Assembly (NCBI GenBank): GCA_947040435.1
Contig: CAMRBL010000004.1
Location: 1-55,863 of the forward strand
Length of the DNA stretch: 55,863 bases
Source of the DNA: an uncultured Rikenellaceae bacterium
GTDB taxonomy: Bacteria; Bacteroidota; Bacteroidia; Bacteroidales; Rikenellaceae
Direction: 5' to 3'
Shown here: positions 17,410-26,442 of the stretch, one piece after another
Position numbering within the stretch: position 1 is the stretch's first letter
Layout: every line of letters begins with the position of its first letter
Position numbers and translations under genes: made by a program
Notes under the pieces: model-generated
What the model saw: only the letters and a program-made list of their open reading frames with translations
What the model was told of the DNA's origin: nothing
Database searches by the model: none

Positions 17410-19221
17410 TTATTTGTAGGTTGTGTAGTCTATTTTGAAATTTTTCACTCTTACCTTACCCTTAATTAAAAAGGAAAAACTATTCGATTTATACTCAATG
17501 TTATCTGTAATGAGTTTAACCCTCGCTTTTTTCCATCCATTTGTGTTATCAGTACGAAAATCAGCAACAGTTCCGAAAAGAGCTTTTGGTTCTCTGTCGG
17601 TAGGGGAGTAGATACGAATACGCTCTTTACCCTCGTCATAGTACTCAAATTCAAGATAACCCGTATACGATCTACTTGCGATTAGCTCATACATAGTGGC
17701 ATCCGACAGATAGAGCTTCAACTCATTTGTAACATGATAGCTATCTCCAAACATATTTAAGCTAAACCTCAACTCATCCTCCGTAACGACAACATCATTA
17801 GATTTTAGATCACTCTCCAACTCCTTTAACTCACCATCAGCCTCAGACAATAACTCGATAGCACCACCATACTCACCCTCACTAATCAACACAGCACTAC
17901 GATCTAACTTCGCATCAATAGGCTTAATCGACTTAACAAACTTCCGCATATCACCCATAAATTGACTGCGCTTCCTCAACTTAAAAAGTCTCAAAGGCAA
18001 CTCAATACCCCTATCATCTTCAACCTCACTCTTAAATATAGAGGCATACTTTAGTGTTGTTCTCAACTCCCTATCACCGTTTTCAATTGTTGGCTCAATC
18101 TCATGTCCCTCCGTATAGTCACTCCACGACGCAATAAACATCATATCTAAACTATCCTTACTCGCCATATTAAACTCCCACATACGCTTATATGTCTCTC
18201 CATTGTCTCTAGGTATCGTAAAAAAGTGACCTCTTCCCCACCCTGCACAACCACTATTATCCATACTTGGCATAGCAAAACCTGATTTAACATCATATTT
18301 AGGGTAGTCACTCATCCATATTGAGTCCCTAAATGGCTTCATAAACTCAATAACATCATCCGCAGTCGCATAGTAGTCATAGTTAGGATATATACTATCC
18401 ATCGGTCTAACTCTCGCAGGTAGCCACGCAGTAGGAATCGCATCTAACTCTGTCCATTTTGAGATATCATCACTCTGCGTTACTGGAATATATTTATCAT
18501 CTCGCAGCTCTCCCCAATCAGCCCATCTTCTCAGTGCTCTAGGTTGCTTCATACCTTCTGGAAGTTCCAACTGAGACAGCACCCATTTATACTCGTCATG
18601 TTTTGCTCCAGGTCCAAAGAGATAGAACACAGGACGTCCATCTACCATTGGTGCAGTTTCTCCCGTAAATACACTATCTATCAAGTATTGGTAACTCTTT
18701 ACATAATGCTCCGTCTTCTCCTCTCTTGTATCAATCTCTGGATAGTACTTCGTTATCCAGTTATAATACAACCACCCATCACACCAATTGACACCAATTT
18801 CAAACCCATATTTAGCCGCAATAGGTTGCATAGCCCTCAGAAGTAGATCATTTTCATGCTGCATAAAGCCCCATTCAATGAAAAACCCATCAATCTTTGC
18901 ACTCTTCGCCGATAAAATCTGATACTCAATATAGTGCGGATCCATATTCGACTGCATCCCTACTTGGGGATAAGCTACTGCCGCAATATCATTACGTCCA
19001 CTCTCATCAATAAAATCGGCATTATAACATAGAGTCTCTCTACCCGTTTTTGATTTGCGTGTATCTGCATGCATCTCCCAACGACCCAACTTCCCATCAA
19101 AATCTCTCGTATAACGAACTCCATGGTAGTCTGCATATATCTTCTTGCCATTGCCCTCCTGCGAAAATAGAGGCGAAACAACTCCTGATAAACATACTAA
19201 AAAACAAATAATTAATCTCAT
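17410..19221 (-). CDS. GH71/GH99-like secreted glycoside hydrolase, 603 aa
   Basis: A signal peptide (to about residue 20) is followed by a TIM-barrel-like domain. KIYADYHGVRYTRD, YPQVGMQSNMDPHYI, AKIDGFFIEWGF and ASWSDYTEGHEIEPT resemble the GH71/GH99-like superfamily, with the last block matching the usual W-N-D/W-S-D...EG-EIEP region. The C-terminal third (from about residue 420) has a helical linker and a beta-sandwich. Its substrate cannot be read from sequence; GH99 enzymes cut alpha-mannosides and GH71 alpha-1,3-glucans. It is translationally close to GH2 and preceded by an intercistronic hairpin. Confidence 0.7.
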   Translation of the reverse strand: MRLIICFLVCLSGVVSPLFSQEGNGKKIYADYHGVRYTRDFDGKLGRWEMHADTRKSKTGRETLCYNADFIDESGRNDIAAVAYPQVGMQSNMDPHYIEYQILSAKSAKIDGFFIEWGFMQHENDLLLRAMQPIAAKYGFEIGVNWCDGWLYYNWITKYYPEIDTREEKTEHYVKSYQYLIDSVFTGETAPMVDGRPVFYLFGPGAKHDEYKWVLSQLELPEGMKQPRALRRWADWGELRDDKYIPVTQSDDISKWTELDAIPTAWLPARVRPMDSIYPNYDYYATADDVIEFMKPFRDSIWMSDYPKYDVKSGFAMPSMDNSGCAGWGRGHFFTIPRDNGETYKRMWEFNMASKDSLDMMFIASWSDYTEGHEIEPTIENGDRELRTTLKYASIFKSEVEDDRGIELPLRLFKLRKRSQFMGDMRKFVKSIKPIDAKLDRSAVLISEGEYGGAIELLSEADGELKELESDLKSNDVVVTEDELRFSLNMFGDSYHVTNELKLYLSDATMYELIASRSYTGYLEFEYYDEGKERIRIYSPTDREPKALFGTVADFRTDNTNGWKKARVKLITDNIEYKSNSFSFLIKGKVRVKNFKIDYTTYK

Positions 19222-19238
19222 CGGTTCTATTTTATTAA

Positions 19239-19281
19239 GCTCACTGCTGGCACGCTATAAAGCTGCGTGCTAACAGTGAGC
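19239..19281 (-). repeat. Intercistronic hairpin in the polysaccharide-utilisation operon
   Basis: GCTCACTG..GCACGC (19239-19255) pairs with GCGTGC..CAGTGAGC (19265-19281), a 17-bp arm pair with two mismatches and a 9-nt loop. There is no T-run, so it is more likely an attenuator or mRNA-stabilising end than a full terminator. Confidence 0.7.
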
Positions 19282-19290
19282 AGATATTAT

Positions 19291-20838
19291 TTACTCCTTT
19301 GGAATCTTAATATCAAAAGTTAGTAGTCGTGAAGTTGGGTTATTACCCTCAACTTTAACATCTGATACCAACTTCATAATACCAATCTTGAATGCACCCG
19401 ATGTGGATTTAGCTCCCGTCTTAAAAGCAATCACATCTCCAACCACAATTGGGTTGATATTATTAGATACAACCTGAGATGAAATTATCTCATCCTCAAT
19501 GGTCGCAACAGTAGCACTCTCGAAATCAATTCGTCCTGTGACTTTCAAAAATTTAGTATTGTTCTGTATCGGCATATCCATCACCGTCTTACTACCAAAC
19601 TTATACTCATTACTCTTTGTTCCAGTACCTCCGTCAATAGAGTAGATTCTCAATGCCGCAGAGCTTCCAAAAGCATACACCTTAAAATCGACATTCGAAG
19701 AGGCAGCATCGGACACCAAACAATCACTCAGTTTATAACTCTTCATATCTCTCAAAGATAACAAAGCATAAATATCTGGAGCAGAACTATTCCCCTCCGT
19801 CAAAGTGTGCGTTCCGATAGAGATACTCTTTGCATAGTTAATGTTTACAACAGCACCAATAGACTCACTTCTACTTTTTCCAATATTATCTGTCGCTACA
19901 AGCTTAACTCCTGAAGTTGCATTAACAAACTCAACTCCTACACTATATTTAAGCTCTTTTTGTGGCGTTGAATAGTTCTCAGTAGCAATCTTTACCTCTA
20001 CATCACCATCAACCCTAAATAGATCAACCTTAACAACTCCACTCGCTGAAGTTATATTAGCTTCAACAACTTTGTTCTCTCCTTTATCTGCAATGATAAC
20101 CTCATCGATAAAAGTAACCGTTGGTGGTGGCACAGATTTATATACAACAGGTAGAGTAGATATTCTAATCTGATCGTAAATATCAAAAGCCTTAACTATA
20201 AACCCTCTACTATCATCATTATAGTTTATCATCTCATCAAAAGTATACTCCATCTCATTGTTCGAAAACTCTATCGGAAAGCCATAATCCTCTTGCCCAT
20301 CAGCCGTTACCAAAACCATCTCTACCCTCTTCAATCCAACGGTAGATGTAACGATAAATTTAGTTTTAGGCAAAACTCCTCCAAGAATCTCGTCGTATTC
20401 AATCCTCTCTGGATCAAATGTAACAACTGGTGGTAGAACAACATCGGCGACCTCAATCGGCAACTCCTGAACCTCAACTCTATTTAGTTTGTCGGTAGCT
20501 GTTACCAATGCACTCTTAAAGTTATTTTTATAATTCATCGTCTCCGAAAGTGAGTAGTTCTTATCATTGAAAAAATCTGTAAAACTATTTATTAAGATAG
20601 TGTCACTTTCAGTAGTAATTATAGAGAGCTCTACACTCCGTAGCCCTGCCTCTGACTTTATAAACGCAATAATAGGCAGATTATCAATCTCATTCAAATC
20701 CACAGATATAGAGTCATACGGATAGGAGATAACAGGTAAGTTACTTGATGGATCAATAATCTCACCATCTTTCTCACAACTAGCAAACGCAAAGAGTGCT
20801 AGTGCAACCAGTAACACTGATTTTATCTTATTTATCAT
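19291..20838 (-). CDS. Surface lipoprotein with Ig-like repeats (SusE-position glycan-binding protein), 515 aa
   Basis: A lipoprotein signal (FAFASC, Cys about 20) precedes at least three tandem Ig-like units of about 90 residues. Each starts with a block of the type PVISYPYDSISVDL, PVVTFDPERIEYDEI or PTVTFIDEVIIADKG, followed by a segment such as GLRSVELSIIT, GLKRVEMVLVT or GVVKVDLFRVD. The C-terminal ~170 residues form a different domain. Position after SusD and the FAS1 protein fits a SusE/SusF-like surface glycan-binding protein. No enzyme motif is seen. Most likely it is anchored on the outer face of the outer membrane and captures the glycan. Confidence 0.75.
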   Translation of the reverse strand: MINKIKSVLLVALALFAFASCEKDGEIIDPSSNLPVISYPYDSISVDLNEIDNLPIIAFIKSEAGLRSVELSIITTESDTILINSFTDFFNDKNYSLSETMNYKNNFKSALVTATDKLNRVEVQELPIEVADVVLPPVVTFDPERIEYDEILGGVLPKTKFIVTSTVGLKRVEMVLVTADGQEDYGFPIEFSNNEMEYTFDEMINYNDDSRGFIVKAFDIYDQIRISTLPVVYKSVPPPTVTFIDEVIIADKGENKVVEANITSASGVVKVDLFRVDGDVEVKIATENYSTPQKELKYSVGVEFVNATSGVKLVATDNIGKSRSESIGAVVNINYAKSISIGTHTLTEGNSSAPDIYALLSLRDMKSYKLSDCLVSDAASSNVDFKVYAFGSSAALRIYSIDGGTGTKSNEYKFGSKTVMDMPIQNNTKFLKVTGRIDFESATVATIEDEIISSQVVSNNINPIVVGDVIAFKTGAKSTSGAFKIGIMKLVSDVKVEGNNPTSRLLTFDIKIPKE

Positions 20839-20860
20839 AATTTAATTTTTTACTATAAAA

Positions 20861-21469
20861 TTATTTTTTGTAATAACTATACGATTCGAATACGTGAATA
20901 ACTCCATTAGTAGGCTTAATATTACTACTAACTGCCGACCTCATAAGTGAATTAGAGTTACTACCTGAATCATTCACAACAACTTTTCCCGCATCATTCT
21001 GCCATGGATTCTTACGAACCAACATAGTCATTAACCCCGACTCACCATCTCGAAGGGTGGGTACAAACATTGGCTCAACATCAAGTTGCCCATAACTACT
21101 ATACTCCCCATCAACAATATGGTACTTTATAAGGTTGACAACAGACTCTTTATCAACCTCTCCAATTGAATCAACTCCTGGAAACGTTGTGATAAATGAA
21201 CTCATAGCCTTATCAGTCAATGCCAAAAACGTATATTTCGTATCTATCTGCGTGAAGTAATCCTTCATCTCGGCATACTCTATTGCATCCATATAGATAG
21301 TGAAGAGATCCGTACGACTTTCGAAGTACTCCCACGCTGTCATATTAATATTTGGATCTAACACCGATGAATCATAATCATGATCCTCCTGCAAACCCAT
21401 CTCACAACTAGTCATCGAAAACAATAATAATATTGCTAAAGATATTTTTGATACTATTCTATTAATCAT
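20861..21469 (-). CDS. Fasciclin (FAS1) domain lipoprotein, 202 aa
   Basis: A lipoprotein signal peptide (SMTSC, Cys about 22) is followed by one FAS1 domain: TFLALTDKAMSSF, VNLIKYHIVDGEY and TNGVIHVFESY are its H1, H2 and terminal blocks. FAS1 domains bind carbohydrates or proteins. A TTG three codons upstream (21478) is less likely than the ATG at 21469. It sits between SusD and the Ig-like lipoprotein, 22-25 nt from each, so it is part of the outer-membrane glycan-capture set. Confidence 0.85.
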   Translation of the reverse strand: MINRIVSKISLAILLLFSMTSCEMGLQEDHDYDSSVLDPNINMTAWEYFESRTDLFTIYMDAIEYAEMKDYFTQIDTKYTFLALTDKAMSSFITTFPGVDSIGEVDKESVVNLIKYHIVDGEYSSYGQLDVEPMFVPTLRDGESGLMTMLVRKNPWQNDAGKVVVNDSGSNSNSLMRSAVSSNIKPTNGVIHVFESYSYYKK

Positions 21470-21493
21470 ATCTCTCAATTTTTAAACAGTTTA

Positions 21494-22936
21494 TTAATTT
21501 GAACTAACATAATATGGATTCTGTACTATCTTAGGATTCTGATCAATGTGCGAGTAGTGAATCGGAAACAACTCATTCCCTGCTTGACTCATCCCATTAA
21601 TTGGCTCCATAACATCTTTCCATCTCCCTGTACGCAGAAGGTCAAACCATCTACGCCCCTCTCCTACAAGCTCTCGCTGACGCTCATCTAGGATATAGTC
21701 AACCAACTCCTCTTCAGAGTTGAATTCAACCGCAGATTTGGTCTCTAAACCAGCTCTTGTACGTATTTTTTTCACAAGGTCTAATGACTCCGACCATTTG
21801 CTCATTCGTGCCAAAGCCTCCGCTTGGAGTAACATCATATCCGAAAAACGATAGATAGGATAGGCAATTTGGCACGTCTTGTTAAGAGTAGAACTAATAT
21901 CTCCTAAGATATATTTACGCATCTCAAAACCACCTTGGTACTCCTTTACAACGATAGGATAGCGTGCATCGCCCTCCTCAAACTTCGACCTCAAACTCTC
22001 AGAGACAACACCAACTCTATTTCCTCCACCAGTGAACCACTGATACATATAGCTGTAACCATTAGACCCAACCTCTTCCATGTGGTAATGAGAAACGAAA
22101 ATAAACTCCTTTGTAGTGTACTCATCAACATCAGGTGTGTTGTCTGGTGCTTTTGCATTCAACTCCTCTGTAAACATCTTCTTCCATGTTGTAATATCTG
22201 GCTCAAATGCCATGAAATTAGGATCATAAGTAGTCATCTTTGTAACCGTTTGATCTGCATTACTATACTCCTCCAACATCATATAGGTATCTGTCATAAT
22301 TGCCCACACACCAAAAATAGATATACGCTTACGCTCCTTATTCTCATATCTATCCACCAAACTCTCAGCCATCTTCAAATCCTCAAGTATTACCTCTCTT
22401 AGAATCTCATCCTTATCACTTCTTGGACGATAAATATCGGGGCTATACTCCTCATTAGGCTCAACAAACAGTGGAACATCACCCCACACCCTTATTGCGT
22501 ATAGATAAGCTAGTGCTCTCATTGCATATGACTGTCCCAAAAGATCATCTCTCTCAGCAACAGATGGCATATCAATAGTTGGTAAGTACTTAATTGCTAA
22601 ATTCGCTTGATTAATAACCTTGTACAAATCACCCCAATGGCTACTGTTTTGATCCGTAGTCATAAGGTTGTCCATAACACGCCCTTGGTCTGCCGCAGAG
22701 GGCGATCCTGGTTCAAAATTATCACCTCTGAACTCTCCCCAATAGAAGTAATTAGATCTAGTTGCGGAGCGGAAAAAACCATAAATTTGATTTACTCCCG
22801 CTTTTGCATCACGAGCCGTCTGCCACATCTCCTCCGCCGGAATCTCACTAACTGGCTGCTCATCTAAAAAAGATTCACAAGATTGGAAACTAAACATCAG
22901 TGCAAATAATGCAACAATATATTTTCTCTTCTTCAT
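21494..22936 (-). CDS. SusD/RagB-family nutrient-binding outer membrane lipoprotein, 480 aa
   Basis: A lipoprotein signal peptide with lipobox Cys at about residue 19 (SFQSC) precedes ESFLDEQPVSEIPAEEMW, the standard N-terminal SusD motif. TPR-like helices follow (AYLYAIRVWGDVPLFVEP), and the C-terminus has YPIYRFSDMMLLQAEAL and ERQRELVGEGRRWFDLLR, the RagB/SusD signature. It caps the SusC channel and binds the glycan. A 147-nt gap with two REP-like repeats separates it from susC. Confidence 0.95.
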   Translation of the reverse strand: MKKRKYIVALFALMFSFQSCESFLDEQPVSEIPAEEMWQTARDAKAGVNQIYGFFRSATRSNYFYWGEFRGDNFEPGSPSAADQGRVMDNLMTTDQNSSHWGDLYKVINQANLAIKYLPTIDMPSVAERDDLLGQSYAMRALAYLYAIRVWGDVPLFVEPNEEYSPDIYRPRSDKDEILREVILEDLKMAESLVDRYENKERKRISIFGVWAIMTDTYMMLEEYSNADQTVTKMTTYDPNFMAFEPDITTWKKMFTEELNAKAPDNTPDVDEYTTKEFIFVSHYHMEEVGSNGYSYMYQWFTGGGNRVGVVSESLRSKFEEGDARYPIVVKEYQGGFEMRKYILGDISSTLNKTCQIAYPIYRFSDMMLLQAEALARMSKWSESLDLVKKIRTRAGLETKSAVEFNSEEELVDYILDERQRELVGEGRRWFDLLRTGRWKDVMEPINGMSQAGNELFPIHYSHIDQNPKIVQNPYYVSSN

Positions 22937-22964
22937 AATAGTATATATTAAATTAAAAAATAAT

Positions 22965-23004
22965 GTTCTCTGCGATCACGCAGCGCCGCCCGCGAAGGGC
23001 AGTT
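22965..23004 (-). repeat. Dispersed double-hairpin (REP-like) repeat, copy B
   Basis: It contains CTGCG-ATCA-CGCAG and GCCC-GCGAA-GGGC hairpins. It differs from copy A at 2 of 40 positions when aligned in the same transcriptional orientation. It lies between susC and susD. Confidence 0.85.
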
Positions 23005-23025
23005 CCCTGCTTCAAAAAAACCAAT

Positions 23026-23065
23026 ATTCTCTGCGATCACGCAGCGCTGCCCGCGAAGGGCAGTT
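23026..23065 (-). repeat. Dispersed double-hairpin (REP-like) repeat, copy C
   Basis: This is a tandem neighbour of copy B at a period of 61 nt, differing at about 2 of 40 positions. The identity extends into the flanking TCCCTGCTTCAAAA. Confidence 0.85.
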
Positions 23066-23083
23066 CCCTGCTTCAAAATAAAA

Positions 23084-26000
23084 TTAAAAATTAACAGACA
23101 AACCTAAACCATACTCCCTATTCTTAGGGTAACGATACGTATCCTTACCAATCTGAAGCGGGTTATTAGAAGAGAATTCAGGATCATATCCAGTGTAATT
23201 TGTCCAAGTCAACGCATTATTAACATAAGCATAAAGAGATGCATTCTTCACCTTTAGAGATTTTGTCCACTCATCTGGGAATTGATACGCAAATCTAACA
23301 TTTTGTAACTTTATATAACTTCCATCCTCTAAATAGAATGAATTTGCATAACGTGCATTATTAAACTCATCATTGTGTGGTCTAGGATACTTCGCAATAT
23401 CTCCCTGCTCTAACCATATATTATTTATAACATCTGGCGAAGGAGTTGTACTAGAGTATTTAAATGAGTTACGTGTATGCTCCGCAGCGTTGTATATATC
23501 CGCTCCAAAAGAGTAGTAGAATGATAAGTAGAGACTCCAGCCCTTATAAGCTACCGAAGTATTAAGACCTCCTGTGAAAGTAGGCAACGCATTCCCAATA
23601 ACAGAACGATCATTATCATCAATTACTCCGTTACGTGAGTTCGCAGACTCTTCCCAATTTACGTCTCCACCTCTAAACGGATCTCCATTTGCTAACTTCT
23701 TCTGAAGTACTTCACCATTATAAATAGCTCCGTTGTGTGTGTAGTGGCTAAATTTACCCGACTCGAAAATCGGAGTCAACTGATCCCAACTCCCCGAAGC
23801 AAATGCATTAGACTCATCATATTGGAATATTCCATTCTGCTTATAGCCATAGAAATCGCCTACACGTCCACCCTCTTCTAACCACCATAGACCACCTTCA
23901 AGGTAGGGTTTACCTCCCGAAAGTTTCTCAATACTATTATAGTTACGTGATATATTAAACGAAGCATTCCATGTAAAATCTTTCGTTCTAATTAAATCTC
24001 CTGCAATCGCAAGCTCAACACCACGATTACGCATCTCTCCAACATTCGTTCTCATTGAGTTGAAACCAGACTCCTTTGGTAGCTCATAAGAGGCTAATAG
24101 ACCATTTGTATACTTATCATAATAGTCTCCAACAATTGTCAATCTCCCCTTAAATAGAGTTAAATCTAAACCAACATTCAACTGTTTTGTCTCCTCCCAC
24201 TGAAGGTTATCAACCGCTATACGTGATGGATAAACCCCTCCAATTCCGTCGTAAATACTTCCAGGAGAGTATGAATACATATACTCATAGTTGCCAATCT
24301 GCTCATTTCCTGTGAGTCCATAACTAACTCTAATTTTTGCATCACTCAATATCTTACGAGTAAATTTCATGAAATTCTCATCCGAGAAACGCCATGCTGC
24401 CGAAACAGAAGGGAAGTTACCCCAACGATTCTCCTTAGAAAAACGTGACGAACCATCTCTACGAACATTAACATTAAACAGATATGTACCGTTATAATCA
24501 TACGTTACACGACTAAATACAGATGCCATTGAGTGGTTTGACTCCCATGTTCCCGTCTCATTCAAAATCAAATTAGACGAAAATGAGTTCATAGAAGATA
24601 TATAATCAGTAGATGAGTTTATCCCCGCCAACGTAGCAGTCTCACCTCTCCACTGTTGTGCACTAAAACCTAAAAGAGCCGAAAAATTGTGATCTCCCCA
24701 AGATGTCTTATATGTAAAATAGTTCTCATTCAACCAGTTCCAATTAAACCAATCTGCATATGACCCACTATTTCCTGTCTGCCACTCATCCTGAAGAATA
24801 CTCGGAGTCATCTTTGTACGCTTAGTCAAGTAGGCATTAGCATTGATACTTGATTGAAATTTTAAATCCTTTAATATCTTAATATCAAATGCTTGATATA
24901 TATTTGTTTTGTAGTACTCCGATTCATCTTTTGCATGTAACACCTGCGCTAATGGATTCTTCTGCCCCTGAAACACACCCACTAATGAACCATCTGGATA
25001 GTAAAGATTAAAATATGGTCTACGAGACAACATAGATGACATTAACATCCCCTCGTTGACACCATTCTTCTGAGAGTATGATGTAGATATACGACTCACC
25101 ATCTTTAACCAATCATTAGCTTGGTAATCTGCATTAATACGTGCACTTAGCCTCATAAAATTTGTATTAGGCACTATACCAGTCTCATTCAAGAGTCCAG
25201 TTGTTGCATAATACTTTATCTTGTCAGTTCCACCACTAACACTAATGTCAACTTGGTCTTTTTGCGCCCACTTGAAAATTAAGTCTTGAAAATCATTATC
25301 TACATTAAAAAATGAGTTTAAAGAGTCCTGAATAACCATAAAACTCTCATCAGGATTTCCTATGTTATTATCCAAAAAGTATTGGCGACGCTTCAAATCG
25401 TATAGCCTACGATCATCCCTATTTGCTTGTGGTAGTTTGTGTGACAACTCTCCCCATGAACGATTATACTTGAAATCAATACGTGGTTTAAATGCCTCTC
25501 CAACTTTTGTTGTAATCAAAATCACACCATTTGCCGAGCGAGAACCGTACATAGCTGCCGATGCAGCATCTTTCAACACCTCAATCGAAGCAATATCACT
25601 TGGGTTAATAGCATCAATATCATCCATCGGCGCACCATCTACAACGTATAGAGGCTGTACTCCTGCCCCCGAAAATGTAGATATACCCCTAATTTTGACA
25701 GAAGACGTCTCTCCAGGTTGTCCAGATCCCGACATGATTTGAACACCCGCAGCTTGTCCCTGAAGAGCCTCAAATACATTTGTTGCCATCTTCTTTTCAA
25801 TAGTTTTAGAAGATATTGAGGATACAGATCCCGTAATGTCTCTCTTCTTCATTGTTCCGTATGCAACAACAGTAACCTCATCTAAAATATTCGATTCATC
25901 AGCCAACTCTACATTCAATATAGGATTATCAGCCGTCAATTCTTCTGTGGTGTAACCAATATAAGAGACTATAACAACTGCCCCTTTCTTTGATAATTTA

Positions 26001-26212
26001 ATTGTGTATTCACCGTCGACACCTGCAACAGCACCATTCGTTGTCCCTTTCTCAACAATAGTTGCCCCAATCAAAGAGCTCCCATCGCTACCTTGCACAA
26101 CGCCAGAGAGCGTAAATGCACCTTCTTGTGCAGATACAGCCTCTGGGTATAAAAGAGTTAATGTAATAACAAAACTAATCATCATACACACTCTATTAAA
26201 TAGATTTTTCAT
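23084..26212 (-). CDS. SusC/RagA-family TonB-linked outer membrane protein, 1042 aa
   Basis: This is the TonB-dependent channel that imports oligosaccharides with SusD. A signal peptide (to about residue 28, ending AVSAQ) is followed by a carboxypeptidase-regulatory-like domain (FTLSGVVQGSDGSSLIGATI), the plug domain (VVAYGTMKKRDITGSVSS, VLKDAASAAMYGSRSANGV) and a long beta-barrel ending in the aromatic-terminated strand GLGLSVNF. Length is typical. It is the first gene of the operon; a LacI-type operator (26250-26265) lies 38 nt upstream of the ATG. Confidence 0.96.
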   Translation of the reverse strand: MKNLFNRVCMMISFVITLTLLYPEAVSAQEGAFTLSGVVQGSDGSSLIGATIVEKGTTNGAVAGVDGEYTIKLSKKGAVVIVSYIGYTTEELTADNPILNVELADESNILDEVTVVAYGTMKKRDITGSVSSISSKTIEKKMATNVFEALQGQAAGVQIMSGSGQPGETSSVKIRGISTFSGAGVQPLYVVDGAPMDDIDAINPSDIASIEVLKDAASAAMYGSRSANGVILITTKVGEAFKPRIDFKYNRSWGELSHKLPQANRDDRRLYDLKRRQYFLDNNIGNPDESFMVIQDSLNSFFNVDNDFQDLIFKWAQKDQVDISVSGGTDKIKYYATTGLLNETGIVPNTNFMRLSARINADYQANDWLKMVSRISTSYSQKNGVNEGMLMSSMLSRRPYFNLYYPDGSLVGVFQGQKNPLAQVLHAKDESEYYKTNIYQAFDIKILKDLKFQSSINANAYLTKRTKMTPSILQDEWQTGNSGSYADWFNWNWLNENYFTYKTSWGDHNFSALLGFSAQQWRGETATLAGINSSTDYISSMNSFSSNLILNETGTWESNHSMASVFSRVTYDYNGTYLFNVNVRRDGSSRFSKENRWGNFPSVSAAWRFSDENFMKFTRKILSDAKIRVSYGLTGNEQIGNYEYMYSYSPGSIYDGIGGVYPSRIAVDNLQWEETKQLNVGLDLTLFKGRLTIVGDYYDKYTNGLLASYELPKESGFNSMRTNVGEMRNRGVELAIAGDLIRTKDFTWNASFNISRNYNSIEKLSGGKPYLEGGLWWLEEGGRVGDFYGYKQNGIFQYDESNAFASGSWDQLTPIFESGKFSHYTHNGAIYNGEVLQKKLANGDPFRGGDVNWEESANSRNGVIDDNDRSVIGNALPTFTGGLNTSVAYKGWSLYLSFYYSFGADIYNAAEHTRNSFKYSSTTPSPDVINNIWLEQGDIAKYPRPHNDEFNNARYANSFYLEDGSYIKLQNVRFAYQFPDEWTKSLKVKNASLYAYVNNALTWTNYTGYDPEFSSNNPLQIGKDTYRYPKNREYGLGLSVNF

Positions 26213-26249
26213 AAAGTAGTAGTTTTAATGTTTTCACAAAACAATCAAC

Positions 26250-26265
26250 GTGTGTGCGTACACAC
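26250..26265. promoter_or_regulatory. LacI-family operator upstream of susC
   Basis: The 16-bp palindrome GTGTGTGCGTACACAC has the central CG step typical of LacI-family sites. It lies 38-53 nt upstream of the susC ATG and 24 nt downstream of the presumed -7 box, where bound repressor would block transcription. Near-identical sites lie at 29866-29881 and 34600-34615. Confidence 0.85.
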
Positions 26266-26288
26266 TAATTGTCAGTATTCATTTTATA

Positions 26289-26296
26289 CAAATTTA
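26289..26296 (-). promoter_or_regulatory. -7 box of the susC operon promoter
   Basis: On the minus strand TAAATTTG matches TAnnTTTG. The -33 element is weak. A short AACTTACT/AGTAAGTT hairpin at 26345-26370 lies between it and the uxuA stop. Confidence 0.5.
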
Positions 26297-26442
26297 ATTA
26301 TATATTATTTCGTTTATTATTGAAAATAGTTTAATAATTCTTTTAACTTACTCTTGTTAAATAGTAAGTTTCGATAGGTTATTCTCAGTGTTGGAGTCAA
26401 ATGATAACTCATGCATAAAAGTATAGAGAGTGTAAATATATT

